Source: an uncultured SAR86 cluster bacterium (lineage in GTDB: Bacteria; Pseudomonadota; Gammaproteobacteria; Magnimaribacterales; AG-339-G14). From it: 64,000 bases of DNA. Numbering within the stretch: the stretch's first letter is position 1; every line of letters begins with the position of its first letter. The position numbers were made by a program, and so were the translations under genes. Below the pieces are notes generated by a model. The model saw only the letters and a program-made list of their open reading frames with translations. It had not been told where the DNA came from and did no database searches. The stretch covers positions 62,001 to 126,000 of the forward strand of contig CABZJI010000004.1 of assembly GCA_902526045.1 (NCBI GenBank), written 5' to 3'. Shown here piece after piece: positions 44,280 through 53,516 of this stretch.

Positions 44280-45335
44280 ATGCTTAAATTTGCTTTAATA
44301 GGTTGTGGAAGGATAGCAGTTCGTCATTCTCAGCTACTGGGCGAAAATAATATCAAAGGTGCAAAACTAGTTGCTGTTTGCGATCCAAATTTAGAAAAAT
44401 GTATTGATATTGCAAGTAAATACGATATTCCTCATTACGAAGATATGCATAAAATGATGCTTTCAGAAGATATTGATGTCGCAGTAGTTTTAACACCTAG
44501 CGGGATGCATGCTAGCAATGTTATAGAACTTTCTAAATATGGAAAACATATCATTGTCGAGAAACCTATGGCGCTCAAATTGAAAGACGCAGATTTAATG
44601 ATTGAAGCCTGTAGAAAAAATAAATGTTTACTTTTTGTTGTAAAGCAAAATAGGTTTAACGTACCAGTCAAAAAACTACGTCAAGCTATAGAAGAAAATA
44701 GATTTGGCAAAATTTTTATGGGAACTACGAGAGTTAGATGGGCAAGACATCAAGAATATTATGATCAAGATGAATGGAGAGGTACTTGGTTGAATGATGG
44801 GGGGGTTCTTACTAATCAAGCGAGTCATCATATTGATCTTCTAGAGTGGATGCTTGGCGAAGTAGATTCAGTATTTGCTAGGTCGACTCAAGCCATTGCA
44901 AAGATTGAAACTGAAGACACCGCTGTAGTAATTTTAAATTTTAAAAATGGCTCTTTAGGAATCATCGAAGCAACTACAGCTACAAGACCCAAAGATTTAG
45001 AAGGCTCACTTTCGATAATGGGAGAAAAAGGAAGCGTTGTAATCGGTGGGTTCTCTGTAAATAAAATGAATACATGGAATTTCGAGGATCCTACTGCCGA
45101 TGATAAAGAAGTAATAGAAAGATTTTCTGAAAATCCTCCTAATGTATATGGATTTGGACATAAGTCTTATTATGATAGTGTTGTTGACTGTATTAACAAC
45201 GATGGAAAAGATATTGTTGATGGAAAAGAGGGTAGAAAAAGTTTACAACTCATCAACGCAATTTATCACTCAATTGAGACTGGAAAAGAAGTCTATATGT
45301 CTTCGGAAATTCCTGAAACTAAGCTTGGAAATTAA
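44280..45335 (+). CDS. WlbA/WbpB-like Gfo/Idh/MocA dehydrogenase
   Basis: The 351-residue protein opens FALIGCGRIAVRHSQLL, has the conserved EKPMALKLKDADLMI block, and later RWARHQEYYDQDEWRGTWLNDGGVLTNQASHHIDLLEWM. This is very similar to WlbA/WbpB, which oxidises C3 of UDP-N-acetylglucosaminuronate. An acetyltransferase-like and an aminotransferase gene follow directly, giving the WlbA-B-C set for UDP-2,3-diacetamido-2,3-dideoxy-glucuronate. The substrate is inferred from this set. Confidence 0.86.
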   Translation: MLKFALIGCGRIAVRHSQLLGENNIKGAKLVAVCDPNLEKCIDIASKYDIPHYEDMHKMMLSEDIDVAVVLTPSGMHASNVIELSKYGKHIIVEKPMALKLKDADLMIEACRKNKCLLFVVKQNRFNVPVKKLRQAIEENRFGKIFMGTTRVRWARHQEYYDQDEWRGTWLNDGGVLTNQASHHIDLLEWMLGEVDSVFARSTQAIAKIETEDTAVVILNFKNGSLGIIEATTATRPKDLEGSLSIMGEKGSVVIGGFSVNKMNTWNFEDPTADDKEVIERFSENPPNVYGFGHKSYYDSVVDCINNDGKDIVDGKEGRKSLQLINAIYHSIETGKEVYMSSEIPETKLGN

Positions 45336-45349
45336 AAAATTAAGAGAAG

Positions 45350-45940
45350 ATGAAAGGTAGTTACATAATTTATCCAGATGTTTCACTTGGTGAAAATGTT
45401 TTGATTGAGGAATTTTGTATAGTCGGCATTCCCATAAAAAAAGCAAATCGAGAGTGTTCAATTGGTAACAATTCTTACATTCGATCTGGAACATATATCT
45501 ATCAGGGAAATGATATCGGTAATAATTTTATTACTGGTAATAAAGCTAATATTAGAGAGAATAACCAAATTGGAAATAATGTCTCAATTGGAACGCATTC
45601 TGTAATAGAACACAACGTAAAAATTGGGGATAACGTTAGAATACATTCTCAGGTTTTTATCCCAGAATATAGCGTTCTTGAAGAAAATAGTTGGATAGGA
45701 CCAAATGTCGTCTTTACCAATTCAAAGTTCCCAAATCGACCAAATTCAAAAAAAAATTTAATAGGCCCAAAAATTGGAAAATTTGCTGCTTTGGGAGCAA
45801 ACTCAACGATATTACCTTCGATAGTTATTGGTCAACATTCTATAGTTGGTGCTGGTTCAGTAGTAACCAAAAATGTTCCTGATTTTAGTATAGTTGCTGG
45901 AAATCCAGCAAAAATCATAGGGAAAGTTGAACAAGCATGA
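45350..45940 (+). CDS. Left-handed beta-helix acetyltransferase (WlbB/WbpD-like)
   Basis: The 196-residue protein is built from hexapeptide repeats (many I-G-N-N and I-G-x-x turns from residue 10 to 185), the hallmark of trimeric acyltransferases. A late [27 protein letters not shown] is typical of sugar O- and N-acetyltransferases. Between a WlbA-like dehydrogenase and a WlbC-like aminotransferase, N-acetylation of the new 3-amino group is the likely reaction. It overlaps the next gene by 4 bases. Confidence 0.87.
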   Translation: MKGSYIIYPDVSLGENVLIEEFCIVGIPIKKANRECSIGNNSYIRSGTYIYQGNDIGNNFITGNKANIRENNQIGNNVSIGTHSVIEHNVKIGDNVRIHSQVFIPEYSVLEENSWIGPNVVFTNSKFPNRPNSKKNLIGPKIGKFAALGANSTILPSIVIGQHSIVGAGSVVTKNVPDFSIVAGNPAKIIGKVEQA

Positions 45941-47022
45941 AGATAAAATTTTTGGACTTACATCAGCAGTATTTGTCAATCAAAGATGAGATTGATTCCG
46001 CTATCTCAGAAACAATATCTAAGTCTTCTTTTGTTGGAGGAAATTCAATTATTGAATTTGAAGAAAAATTTAAAACATACCATGAGTCTAAATATTGTTT
46101 GGGCGTTGGAAATGGAACTGATGCTTTAGAAATTTCTCTTGAAGCATTAAATCTACCTGTTGGTAGTGAAATTATTGTCCCAGCAAATAGTTTTATTTCA
46201 TCAGCTGAAGCAATATCAAGAAATAATTTTAAGGTTGTTTTCTGCGATGTAAGTCCAATTGATTATAATATTGACTTAGATGATCTTAAGAAAAGAATTA
46301 CAAAAAATACTTCTGCAATAATTGCAGTTCATTTGTATGGCCAACCTTGCCAAATTAAAGAAATCTTAGAGATAGCAAATAATCATTCTCTAAAAGTAGT
46401 TGAAGATTGTGCGCAAGCTCATGGAGCAGAGTATGAAGGAAAAAAAGTTGGAACATTTGGGGACTTAGGTTGTTTTAGCTTCTATCCAGGAAAAAATCTT
46501 GGTGCATTTGGTGATGCTGGAGCAATTATTACAAATGATGAAAAGCTTTATTTAAAATGTAAAAAAATTGCCAATCATGGAAGAATAGCTAAATATGATC
46601 ATGAGTTTGAGGGGAGGAATTCAAGACTTGATGGAATTCAAGCAGCTATTTTAAGTGTCAAACTCAACCATCTAGAGGAGTGGACAAAAGTAAGGATTCA
46701 AACCGCTATGGAATACATCAATCAATTAAGTGATATTGACGAAATAAAATTACCTAATATCAAAGAAAATGTCAGACACGTATTCCATTTATTCGTGGTT
46801 AGATCTCACAAGAGAGATGCCATTAGAGAAAAACTATCGAAAGCTGGAATAGAGACCGGCATTCATTACCCAATTGCCTTGCCAAAATTGAGAGCATTCA
46901 ATTACCTAAACCAAGGTGATGAAGATGGTTTTGCTTGGATATCGGATAGAGACCTTTTTAGTTTACCTATTCATGGTAACTTTGACTTGAGCCAAATTAA
47001 ATATATCAAGGAAAATCTGTGA
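45937..47022 (+). CDS. DegT-family aminotransferase (WlbC/WbpE-like)
   Basis: The 361-residue PLP enzyme opens [17 protein letters not shown], carries [16 protein letters not shown] and [11 protein letters not shown], and has the PLP lysine Lys186 in [38 protein letters not shown] closely resembles the paralog at 22274. It follows WlbA- and WlbB-like genes, so it should aminate the 3-keto sugar made by the first enzyme. It overlaps the acetyltransferase gene by 4 bases and rfbF by 4 (GTGA). Confidence 0.9.
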   Translation: MKIKFLDLHQQYLSIKDEIDSAISETISKSSFVGGNSIIEFEEKFKTYHESKYCLGVGNGTDALEISLEALNLPVGSEIIVPANSFISSAEAISRNNFKVVFCDVSPIDYNIDLDDLKKRITKNTSAIIAVHLYGQPCQIKEILEIANNHSLKVVEDCAQAHGAEYEGKKVGTFGDLGCFSFYPGKNLGAFGDAGAIITNDEKLYLKCKKIANHGRIAKYDHEFEGRNSRLDGIQAAILSVKLNHLEEWTKVRIQTAMEYINQLSDIDEIKLPNIKENVRHVFHLFVVRSHKRDAIREKLSKAGIETGIHYPIALPKLRAFNYLNQGDEDGFAWISDRDLFSLPIHGNFDLSQIKYIKENL

Positions 47023-47792
47023 AAGTTGTAATACTGGCTGGAGGTCTTGGTACTAGGATTAGCGAGGAAACTAATTTGAAGCCAAAACCAATGATTGAAA
47101 TAGGAGGCAAACCAATTCTTTGGCATATTATGAAAATCTATTCATATTATGGACTAAACGAATTTATCATTTGCTGTGGGTACAAGGGTTATTTAATTAA
47201 AGAATATTTTGCAAACTATTTTCTTCACTCCTCCGATATGACAATAGATCTAGTTGAGAATGAAACAATCATCCACTCAAATTCTTCAGAACCTTGGAGA
47301 GTAACTTTAGTAGATACTGGAAATGATACTATGACCGGAGGTAGACTAAAGAGGGTAAAAAATTATTTAGATAAAGAGGATTTTTGTTTTACTTATGGCG
47401 ACGGGCTGTCAGATATAAATATTCGAGATTTAATTAATTTTCACAAATCACATAAAAAATTTGCAACAACTACTGCTGTACTTCCTCCAGGAAGGTTTGG
47501 CTCACTTGAGTTAGAAGAAGACAAAATTTTAAGTTTCAAGGAAAAGCCAGATGGAGACGGTTCATGGATAAATGGAGGTTTTTTTGTTCTTTCCCCAAAG
47601 GTGATTGATTACATTGATAATGACCAAACTATATGGGAGAGAGATCCCATGGAAAGAATTGCGTCTAATAATCAGATGCGAGCGTTTTTTCACAAGAATT
47701 TCTGGCAGCCAATGGACACCTTAAGAGATAAAAATAATCTAGAGGAACTATGGAGAACCAACAGCGCTCCTTGGAGACTATGGGAAAAGTAA
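47019..47792 (+). CDS. rfbF: Glucose-1-phosphate cytidylyltransferase
   Basis: RfbF makes CDP-glucose, the entry to CDP-3,6-dideoxyhexoses. Landmarks: VVILAGGLGTRISEETNLKPKPMIEIGGKPILWHI (GxGTR loop and PKPM), YGDGLSDIN with the metal Asp, and LPPGRFGSLE and the late WQPMDTLRDKNNLEELW. The 257-residue length is exactly family-typical. The start is GTG inside the aminotransferase stop (GTGA). It is followed directly by the matching dehydratase rfbG. Confidence 0.94.
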   Translation: MKVVILAGGLGTRISEETNLKPKPMIEIGGKPILWHIMKIYSYYGLNEFIICCGYKGYLIKEYFANYFLHSSDMTIDLVENETIIHSNSSEPWRVTLVDTGNDTMTGGRLKRVKNYLDKEDFCFTYGDGLSDINIRDLINFHKSHKKFATTTAVLPPGRFGSLELEEDKILSFKEKPDGDGSWINGGFFVLSPKVIDYIDNDQTIWERDPMERIASNNQMRAFFHKNFWQPMDTLRDKNNLEELWRTNSAPWRLWEK

Positions 47793-48859
47793 ATAAAGAC
47801 TTTTGGAAGAATAAAAAAGTATTTATTTCAGGAAATACTGGTTTTAAAGGGAGTTGGCTATCATATTGGTTACTTAACATGGGGGCTGAAGTAACTGGTT
47901 ACTCTTTAGCTCCTGAAGAAGATAAAAACTTATTTTCGATTTTAAACTTAAAAGATAATACAGATTGTCATTTTGGAGACATACGTGATGGAGATTTTTT
48001 TAAAAAGATAGTTAAAAAGTCTAATTTTGACATAGCTTTTCATTTGGCAGCACAACCCCTTGTCAATGAATCCTATGCTAATCCTTATGATACATTTTCA
48101 ACCAACATTATTGGAACTATAAATTTTTTTGAAGCATTAAGACATATTGATGAAGACAAAATTGCCATAAATGTCACCAGTGATAAATGTTATGAAAATG
48201 ATAATGAGGAAAAGTCCTTTAAGGAAAGCGATCGACTCGGCGGCTCTGATCCTTATAGTTGCAGCAAAGGATGTGCAGAACTCATTACGAACTCTTATAA
48301 TAAGTCTTATTTTAATAAAGAGAATTCCAACCAAAATATTTTCATGGCTAGTGTTAGGGCTGGAAATGTCATCGGAGGAGGAGATTGGGCAAGAGATAGA
48401 TTAATTCCAGACGTAATAACTAGTTTCATCAACAATAAAAAGCCCATTATTCGAAATCCAAACTCAGTAAGGCCTTGGCAATTTGTCCTTGAACCTTTAA
48501 GCGGCTATTTAATGCTTGCGGAAAAAATTTATGATAGTAAAAATTCAATTTATTGTTCAGGCTGGAACTTTGGTCCAAAAGATTATGATTTGAAAACGGT
48601 AGACTGGATTGTAGAGTACATAGATAGTTCTTGGCCCGAAAAAGTAGGCTGGACCAAATCCGAAAAAGAACCTCTGCCTGAAGCAAAATACTTAGAATTA
48701 AATTGTGATAAAGCTCAAGATTTACTTTCTTGGGAACCTAAATTAACTCTTAAAGAAACTCTTGATAATTTAATTGACTGGTATTTGTCTCATAAAAATG
48801 GAGAAGATATGGAAACTATCACTCTTCGGCAAATAAATGAATATTCTCAATGCTCTTAG
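47780..48859 (+). CDS. rfbG: CDP-glucose 4,6-dehydratase
   Basis: RfbG converts CDP-glucose to CDP-4-keto-6-deoxyglucose. The NAD motif is VFISGNTGFKGSWLSYWLLN, and YSCSKGCAEL contains the catalytic YxxxK. VRAGNVIGGGDWARDRLIPD and RPWQFVLEPLSGYL are diagnostic of this enzyme. The 359-residue length from the ATG at 47780 matches the family, and a GGAG lies just before it; a frame from 47750 adds residues unlike the family. It overlaps rfbF by 13 bases. Confidence 0.94.
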   Translation: MGKVNKDFWKNKKVFISGNTGFKGSWLSYWLLNMGAEVTGYSLAPEEDKNLFSILNLKDNTDCHFGDIRDGDFFKKIVKKSNFDIAFHLAAQPLVNESYANPYDTFSTNIIGTINFFEALRHIDEDKIAINVTSDKCYENDNEEKSFKESDRLGGSDPYSCSKGCAELITNSYNKSYFNKENSNQNIFMASVRAGNVIGGGDWARDRLIPDVITSFINNKKPIIRNPNSVRPWQFVLEPLSGYLMLAEKIYDSKNSIYCSGWNFGPKDYDLKTVDWIVEYIDSSWPEKVGWTKSEKEPLPEAKYLELNCDKAQDLLSWEPKLTLKETLDNLIDWYLSHKNGEDMETITLRQINEYSQCS

Positions 48860-48870
48860 TTTAGGACTTA

Positions 48871-49740
48871 ATGGGCAAAAAAAATTTATCAAAAGATAGC
48901 AACTTAATCATAGGCTTGAGAAGTTTTTTAGGCAAAAATCTTGATTTATTTCTAAGACATAGAGAGGAAATAGTTTTCGACATTTCTTACAGACCAAATA
49001 AAAAGAAGAGCTTCCAAGATAATTTAGAGGGATTAATTCGAAATCATAAAATTGATAGCATTTTTATTTGTGGTTCAAAGATTGATTATTCAGATTCATA
49101 TAAAACTATCGATGAAATAGTATCCTCTAATATTTTGTTGCCAAATTACGTTTGTAAGGCAGTTAAAAAGTACTCCTCGGAAACTGAAATTTTTCATTTC
49201 GGATCATATTGGCAATTTGATGAAGGACTTAACCTGAATCCCCCTAATTTTTATGCAGCTTCGAAAACTGCAGCAGAAGAAACTATGAAGGTTTTTGCAA
49301 ATGATGGTTTAAAAATATCTACGATTAGGCTCTACGATATTTATGGGAAAGGAGATAGAAGAGGAAAAATTTTTAATTTGATTAAGAGTATTAAAAAGAC
49401 AAAAAAAATCATTCAACTGACTCACCCTGATCAACTCATAAATCCCCTTCAGGTAAAAGATGCAGTTGAAGGAATTTTTTTAGCTAGGAATCAAGTAAGA
49501 AAAAAGAAGAGTAACGGTGAGTTGTATGAATTTTCTTTGAATCCACAAAATTATGTAACTCTCAAACAATTAGTATCTATTTTTGAGAAAGTAGATGACT
49601 TTCCTTATTCAAATTTCATCCATTATGGAAAAAAAACTTCTTATGAAAGACCTAGAATGGAAATTAATTTACCAAATCCAAGGTCTTGGTCTCCAAGCTA
49701 TACATTGAATGATGGTATAGCTGATTTCTTAAATTCGTAA
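48871..49740 (+). CDS. NAD-dependent sugar epimerase/reductase
   Basis: The 289-residue short-chain protein opens with NLIIGLRSFLGKNLDLFL, a shortened Rossmann motif. HFGSYWQFDEGL and NFYAASKTAAEE give the Ser/Tyr/Lys triad (YAASK), and LYDIYGKGDRRGKI follows. It looks like the reductases/epimerases that finish CDP-dideoxyhexoses (abequose, tyvelose type). The gene lies after rfbG, with an AGGA at a workable distance from its ATG, and before the RfbH fusion. The exact sugar is unknown. Confidence 0.82.
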   Translation: MGKKNLSKDSNLIIGLRSFLGKNLDLFLRHREEIVFDISYRPNKKKSFQDNLEGLIRNHKIDSIFICGSKIDYSDSYKTIDEIVSSNILLPNYVCKAVKKYSSETEIFHFGSYWQFDEGLNLNPPNFYAASKTAAEETMKVFANDGLKISTIRLYDIYGKGDRRGKIFNLIKSIKKTKKIIQLTHPDQLINPLQVKDAVEGIFLARNQVRKKKSNGELYEFSLNPQNYVTLKQLVSIFEKVDDFPYSNFIHYGKKTSYERPRMEINLPNPRSWSPSYTLNDGIADFLNS

Positions 49741-49796
49741 TGTTTCTTTTTGTATGAAAACATGTAGTATCAAACCCCTACATTTGCGAGAGAGTT

Positions 49797-52229
49797 TTGA
49801 AAAAGAATATTAGAGTAGCATATGCAAAAAGTGTGCATGGAAAGAAAGAGATAGATGCTGTTCTTAAAGTCCTTAATAGCTCGACTCAGATGGGAAGAAA
49901 CACAGTCAATCTAGAGAAGAAAATATCAAAACTTTTTAACAAAGACTTTGGTTTGATGACTAACTCAGGATCATCGGCACTTTATATCTTGATGGATATA
50001 TTAAATCTGGATCCAGGAAGCGAGATCATAACTCCAGCTCTAACTTTTTCAACTACTATCGCACCAATAGTTAAATCAGGATTAATCCCAAGCTTTGTTG
50101 ATGTTGATTCAAAAACATTCTGTATCAATGAAAATCTAATTGAAGAAAAGATAAATGAGAAAACAAAAGCTATTCTTGCGCCTGATTTGCTCGGAAATAT
50201 ATGTAATTGGCCAAAAATTCGAGAAATAGCTGATAAAAATGATCTGTTTGTTCTGCAAGATAGTGCAGATACTTTAGGAGCAAAAATAAGTGGAATTTCT
50301 ACAGGAAAATATTCAGATTTTTCTATAACAAGTTTCTATGGTTCGCATATTATAAATGGAGCTGGAAATGGTGGAATGTTATGTCTTAATGATGAAGAAT
50401 TATTTAGGAAAGCAAAATTACTAAGATCTTGGGGGAGATCTTCATCTCTTTTTGATAATAGCGAATCAATAGAAAATAGGTTCAATGTTTCATTAGATGG
50501 GATCACTTATGATTCAAAGTTTATTTTTGAAGAAATGGGATATCAATTAGAACCATCAGAAATTAGCTCTGCTTTTGCTTTAACTCAATTACAAAGTCTT
50601 TCAAAAGGTATCAAAAAAAGAAGAGAAATATTCAATCAACATCAAAATTTTTTTTCTAAGTATGAAAAATTTTTAGATCTCCCTTACGAAAAAGATGACG
50701 TTTATTCGGGATGGCTTGCTTACCCGCTTATTGTTAAAGAGTCCTCCCCTTTCACAAGAACAGAATTACAAATATATTTAGAAAAGAGGAACATACAAAC
50801 CCGCGTTATATTCACTGGAAATATTTTAAGACAACCTGGCTTTAAAAATATAAATTGTATTGGAAAGGCGGATGATTTTATTAATGCAGATAAGGTTATG
50901 AGGGGGGGCATTCTCATAGCTTGCCACAATGGTTTAACACAAGAAATGATTGATCATGTTCATAATTCTTTTGATAATTTTATTAATAAAAAATCACAAA
51001 TTTATTCAAAAAAATTACATCAAATCAAAGCTTGTGAAGTCTGTGGATCAAAAAAATTATCTCAAGTCCTTGATTTAGGTAATCATCCAATGTGTGATGA
51101 TTTAATTCCTACTTCGGAAGATTCAATATGTGAGGAATATCCAATAAAAATTGCCTATTGTAAAAATTGTTTTACTGCCCATCAAATTTATCAAGTTCCT
51201 AAGAAAAAATTATTTCCTTCTGACTATCACTACAGATCAAGATTTACAGCTGATGTATTGAAAGGTATGAGTGACTTAGTAAATTCATGTGAGGAATTTT
51301 GTGGAACGCTGAAAAATAAAACTGTTCTTGATATTGGGTGTAATGATGGCAGTCTTTTGGACTTTTTTAGTCAGAAAGGTTGTAAGACAATTGGCATTGA
51401 ACCAACCGATGCATACAAAGAATGTCAGGATAAGGGACATAAGTCATATGGCAATTATTTATCACCAGCTACTGCAAAGAAAGTGCTAAGAGAGAATGGT
51501 GTTCCAGATATAATTACCTTTACAAATGTCTTTGCTCATATTGAAAATTTGCCTGAAGTCTTAGATTCTTTAGAAATTTTATCTAACAAAGATACAGTCC
51601 TTGTGATTGAAAATCATTATCTGGGTGCGGTTTTAGAGAAGTATCAATTTGATACCTTTTATCATGAGCATCCAAGAACTTATAGCTTCAATTCTTTTAT
51701 TCACATTGCAAAGTCTTTGAAGGCAAAAGTTCAATCAGTTGAGTTTCCCTCAAGATATGGCGGAAATATAAGAGTATTTATTTCAAAAAAGAAAACAAAA
51801 GATAATTCAGATATAAACGATATTCTTACCCGCGAAAAAAATTTTTTTGATGATATCGTATCAATGAATGATCAAATCAATTCTTGGAAGTTGAGAACAA
51901 AAAAACATATTTTAAATCTCTACGAGAAACATGGCTCTCTTTCATGTAAGGCTTTCCCCGGCAGGGCAGCAATACTAATTAAACTTTTGGAACTTAACGA
52001 AAATTTAATTTCATGTGTTTATGAAAAACCAGGTTCTTTAAAAATAGGCCATTTCGTCCCAGGCACAAGAATCCCAATCTTGTCTGATGAAGATTTATTT
52101 AGCAAAAAAAATCAACCACCAATAATAATAAATCTAGCTTGGCATATTAAGAAAGAAATTAAAAATTATCTTAAAGAAAAATATCAAGGAGAAATTTTTA
52201 ATATCCTTGAACTTAAAGATTTCAAATAA
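49797..52229 (+). CDS. Fused RfbH-type dehydratase and C-methyltransferase
   Basis: The 810-residue protein joins two enzymes. Residues 1 to about 400 are a DegT-fold RfbH-like part (GLMTNSGSSALYIL, LQDSADTLGAK). The usual PLP lysine is replaced by His184 in SFYGSHIINGAGNGG, as in 3-dehydratases (E1/RfbH, ColD). The cysteines that bind the E1 iron-sulfur cluster are not seen. From about residue 412 a zinc-binding domain (CEVC, YCKNC) leads to a SAM site, LDIGCNDGS at 511-519, as in sugar C-methyltransferases. The start is TTG. It could make and branch a CDP-3,6-dideoxy sugar. Confidence 0.88.
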   Translation: MKKNIRVAYAKSVHGKKEIDAVLKVLNSSTQMGRNTVNLEKKISKLFNKDFGLMTNSGSSALYILMDILNLDPGSEIITPALTFSTTIAPIVKSGLIPSFVDVDSKTFCINENLIEEKINEKTKAILAPDLLGNICNWPKIREIADKNDLFVLQDSADTLGAKISGISTGKYSDFSITSFYGSHIINGAGNGGMLCLNDEELFRKAKLLRSWGRSSSLFDNSESIENRFNVSLDGITYDSKFIFEEMGYQLEPSEISSAFALTQLQSLSKGIKKRREIFNQHQNFFSKYEKFLDLPYEKDDVYSGWLAYPLIVKESSPFTRTELQIYLEKRNIQTRVIFTGNILRQPGFKNINCIGKADDFINADKVMRGGILIACHNGLTQEMIDHVHNSFDNFINKKSQIYSKKLHQIKACEVCGSKKLSQVLDLGNHPMCDDLIPTSEDSICEEYPIKIAYCKNCFTAHQIYQVPKKKLFPSDYHYRSRFTADVLKGMSDLVNSCEEFCGTLKNKTVLDIGCNDGSLLDFFSQKGCKTIGIEPTDAYKECQDKGHKSYGNYLSPATAKKVLRENGVPDIITFTNVFAHIENLPEVLDSLEILSNKDTVLVIENHYLGAVLEKYQFDTFYHEHPRTYSFNSFIHIAKSLKAKVQSVEFPSRYGGNIRVFISKKKTKDNSDINDILTREKNFFDDIVSMNDQINSWKLRTKKHILNLYEKHGSLSCKAFPGRAAILIKLLELNENLISCVYEKPGSLKIGHFVPGTRIPILSDEDLFSKKNQPPIIINLAWHIKKEIKNYLKEKYQGEIFNILELKDFK

Positions 52230-52234
52230 TTTTT

Positions 52235-53152
52235 GTGAATAAAGTAATAATCTACGGATCTGGATTTGGACTTTATGGCTATCTACCATCAATTGCAAAG
52301 AAAGATAATATTGAAATATTTTTGGATGCAAGATATAGAGACAAACTCAATACTAGGAAGGAACTTGAAGAATATGCTAATAAAATCTGTTGGTATGATG
52401 ACGAGATATATGCAGTTAATAAGATTGATACAGCCGTATTGGCATTAAGACCAAAAGATCAAGATTCTAAAATTAGATATTTACTAGATAAATCCAATAT
52501 CAAAAACTATCTCCTTGAGAAACCTTTATCAATTGATCCTCATCAATCAATTGAATTATTAAATTTATTGAAAGAAAAAAAAGTAAACTTTTCAATAGGG
52601 TATTTATTTCAATATACTTCTTGGGGTAAAGATTTGATTACCTTGTCTAAGAAATCAATCGATGACTATTTTTTAAAATGGAAATTCCATGCACATCACT
52701 TTACCTATGAGGTTGAATCATGGAAAAGAGAAGATGATCAAGGTGGAGGAATTATAAGATTTTATGGTATCCAATTAATAGCACTGCTTTCTCAGATTAA
52801 ATTCAGTAATTTATTAGAATCTAAGATCACATATAAAGATAGTAATTCATACAGGTGGGAAGCTAAATTTTCTAACGAAAATAAATCAACTTTTGCATTA
52901 GAATTGAACTCTCTTTCACCTAAAAAGGAATTCTCAATTAGCAGGTTTAGATCTAAGAAGTCAAATGAACTTGTTTGTAACCTGGAAGATCCGTTTGAGA
53001 ATATTGAAAACTCTAAGTCTGATAGAAGAGTAAAATTTATCTCAGATTCTTTAAATAATTTAAGACAATCTAAAAGCTTCTTCACCCTCAATGAGGATGT
53101 AATTAATTTATGGAGAGAAATTGAACAGAATTCAAAAATAATTTCAGAATGA
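52235..53152 (+). CDS. Gfo/Idh/MocA-family oxidoreductase
   Basis: The 305-residue protein has an N-terminal nucleotide-binding motif VIIYGSGFGLYGYLPSI and the family's YLLEKPLSID block near residue 90. SIGYLFQYTSWGKDL, then a divergent C-terminal domain, follow. GTG is the start, 5 bases after the fusion gene. Behind the dehydratase-methyltransferase it could reduce the 4-keto group of the branched sugar, but this is inferred from position only. Its last bases overlap the ribosome binding site of the next gene. Confidence 0.78.
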   Translation: MNKVIIYGSGFGLYGYLPSIAKKDNIEIFLDARYRDKLNTRKELEEYANKICWYDDEIYAVNKIDTAVLALRPKDQDSKIRYLLDKSNIKNYLLEKPLSIDPHQSIELLNLLKEKKVNFSIGYLFQYTSWGKDLITLSKKSIDDYFLKWKFHAHHFTYEVESWKREDDQGGGIIRFYGIQLIALLSQIKFSNLLESKITYKDSNSYRWEAKFSNENKSTFALELNSLSPKKEFSISRFRSKKSNELVCNLEDPFENIENSKSDRRVKFISDSLNNLRQSKSFFTLNEDVINLWREIEQNSKIISE

Positions 53153-53154
53153 GG
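53151..53154 (+). promoter_or_regulatory. Ribosome binding site deciding the gtrA-like TTG start
   Basis: GAGG at 53151-53154 overlaps the TGA of the upstream gene and lies 5 bases before the TTG at 53160. It supports TTG as the start and suggests that translation of the two genes is coupled. Confidence 0.5.
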
Positions 53155-53159
53155 TAATA

Positions 53160-53516
53160 TTGAAAAGATTTATAAAGTTTATTGCCGTAGGTTTCCTTAA
53201 CACTTTGATTGGATTTGGACTTTATTCTTTTTTCATATTTATAAACTTTAAAATTGAGGTTTCTCTGGCATTAAGTTACTTATTTGGAATAATCTTTAAT
53301 TATTTCTCTACTGGTATAATTGTATTTCAGAAGGTAAGTTTTTCTCCTTTCTTAAAATTTGTATTAATCTATATCTTTATTTACTTTTTAAACCTCACTA
53401 TTTTGAATTTTTTAATTATTAACAGCCTAAATAAATATTTATCCCAACTAATCTGCATGATATTTGTTGTTCCATTAACTTATATTCTTTTAAAAAAAAT
53501 TGTTTATAAGAATTAG
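53160..53516 (+). CDS. GtrA-like membrane protein
   Basis: The 118-residue protein is almost entirely hydrophobic, with four predicted helices (FIKFIAVGFLNTLIGFGLYSFFIF at the start). FIAVGFLNTLIG is the GtrA signature. GtrA is thought to flip polyprenyl-phosphate sugars across the membrane. It is followed by a GtrB-type glycosyltransferase and a GT-C protein, the usual three-part system that decorates O-antigen in the periplasm. The start is TTG with a good GAGG before it. Confidence 0.88.
   Translation: MKRFIKFIAVGFLNTLIGFGLYSFFIFINFKIEVSLALSYLFGIIFNYFSTGIIVFQKVSFSPFLKFVLIYIFIYFLNLTILNFLIINSLNKYLSQLICMIFVVPLTYILLKKIVYKN

Noticed and set aside
49762-49782. Inverted repeat ATGTAG/CTACAT before the RfbH fusion as a terminator.
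   Set aside because: The stem is 6 bases with a 10-base loop and no U-run follows. It is too weak to call.
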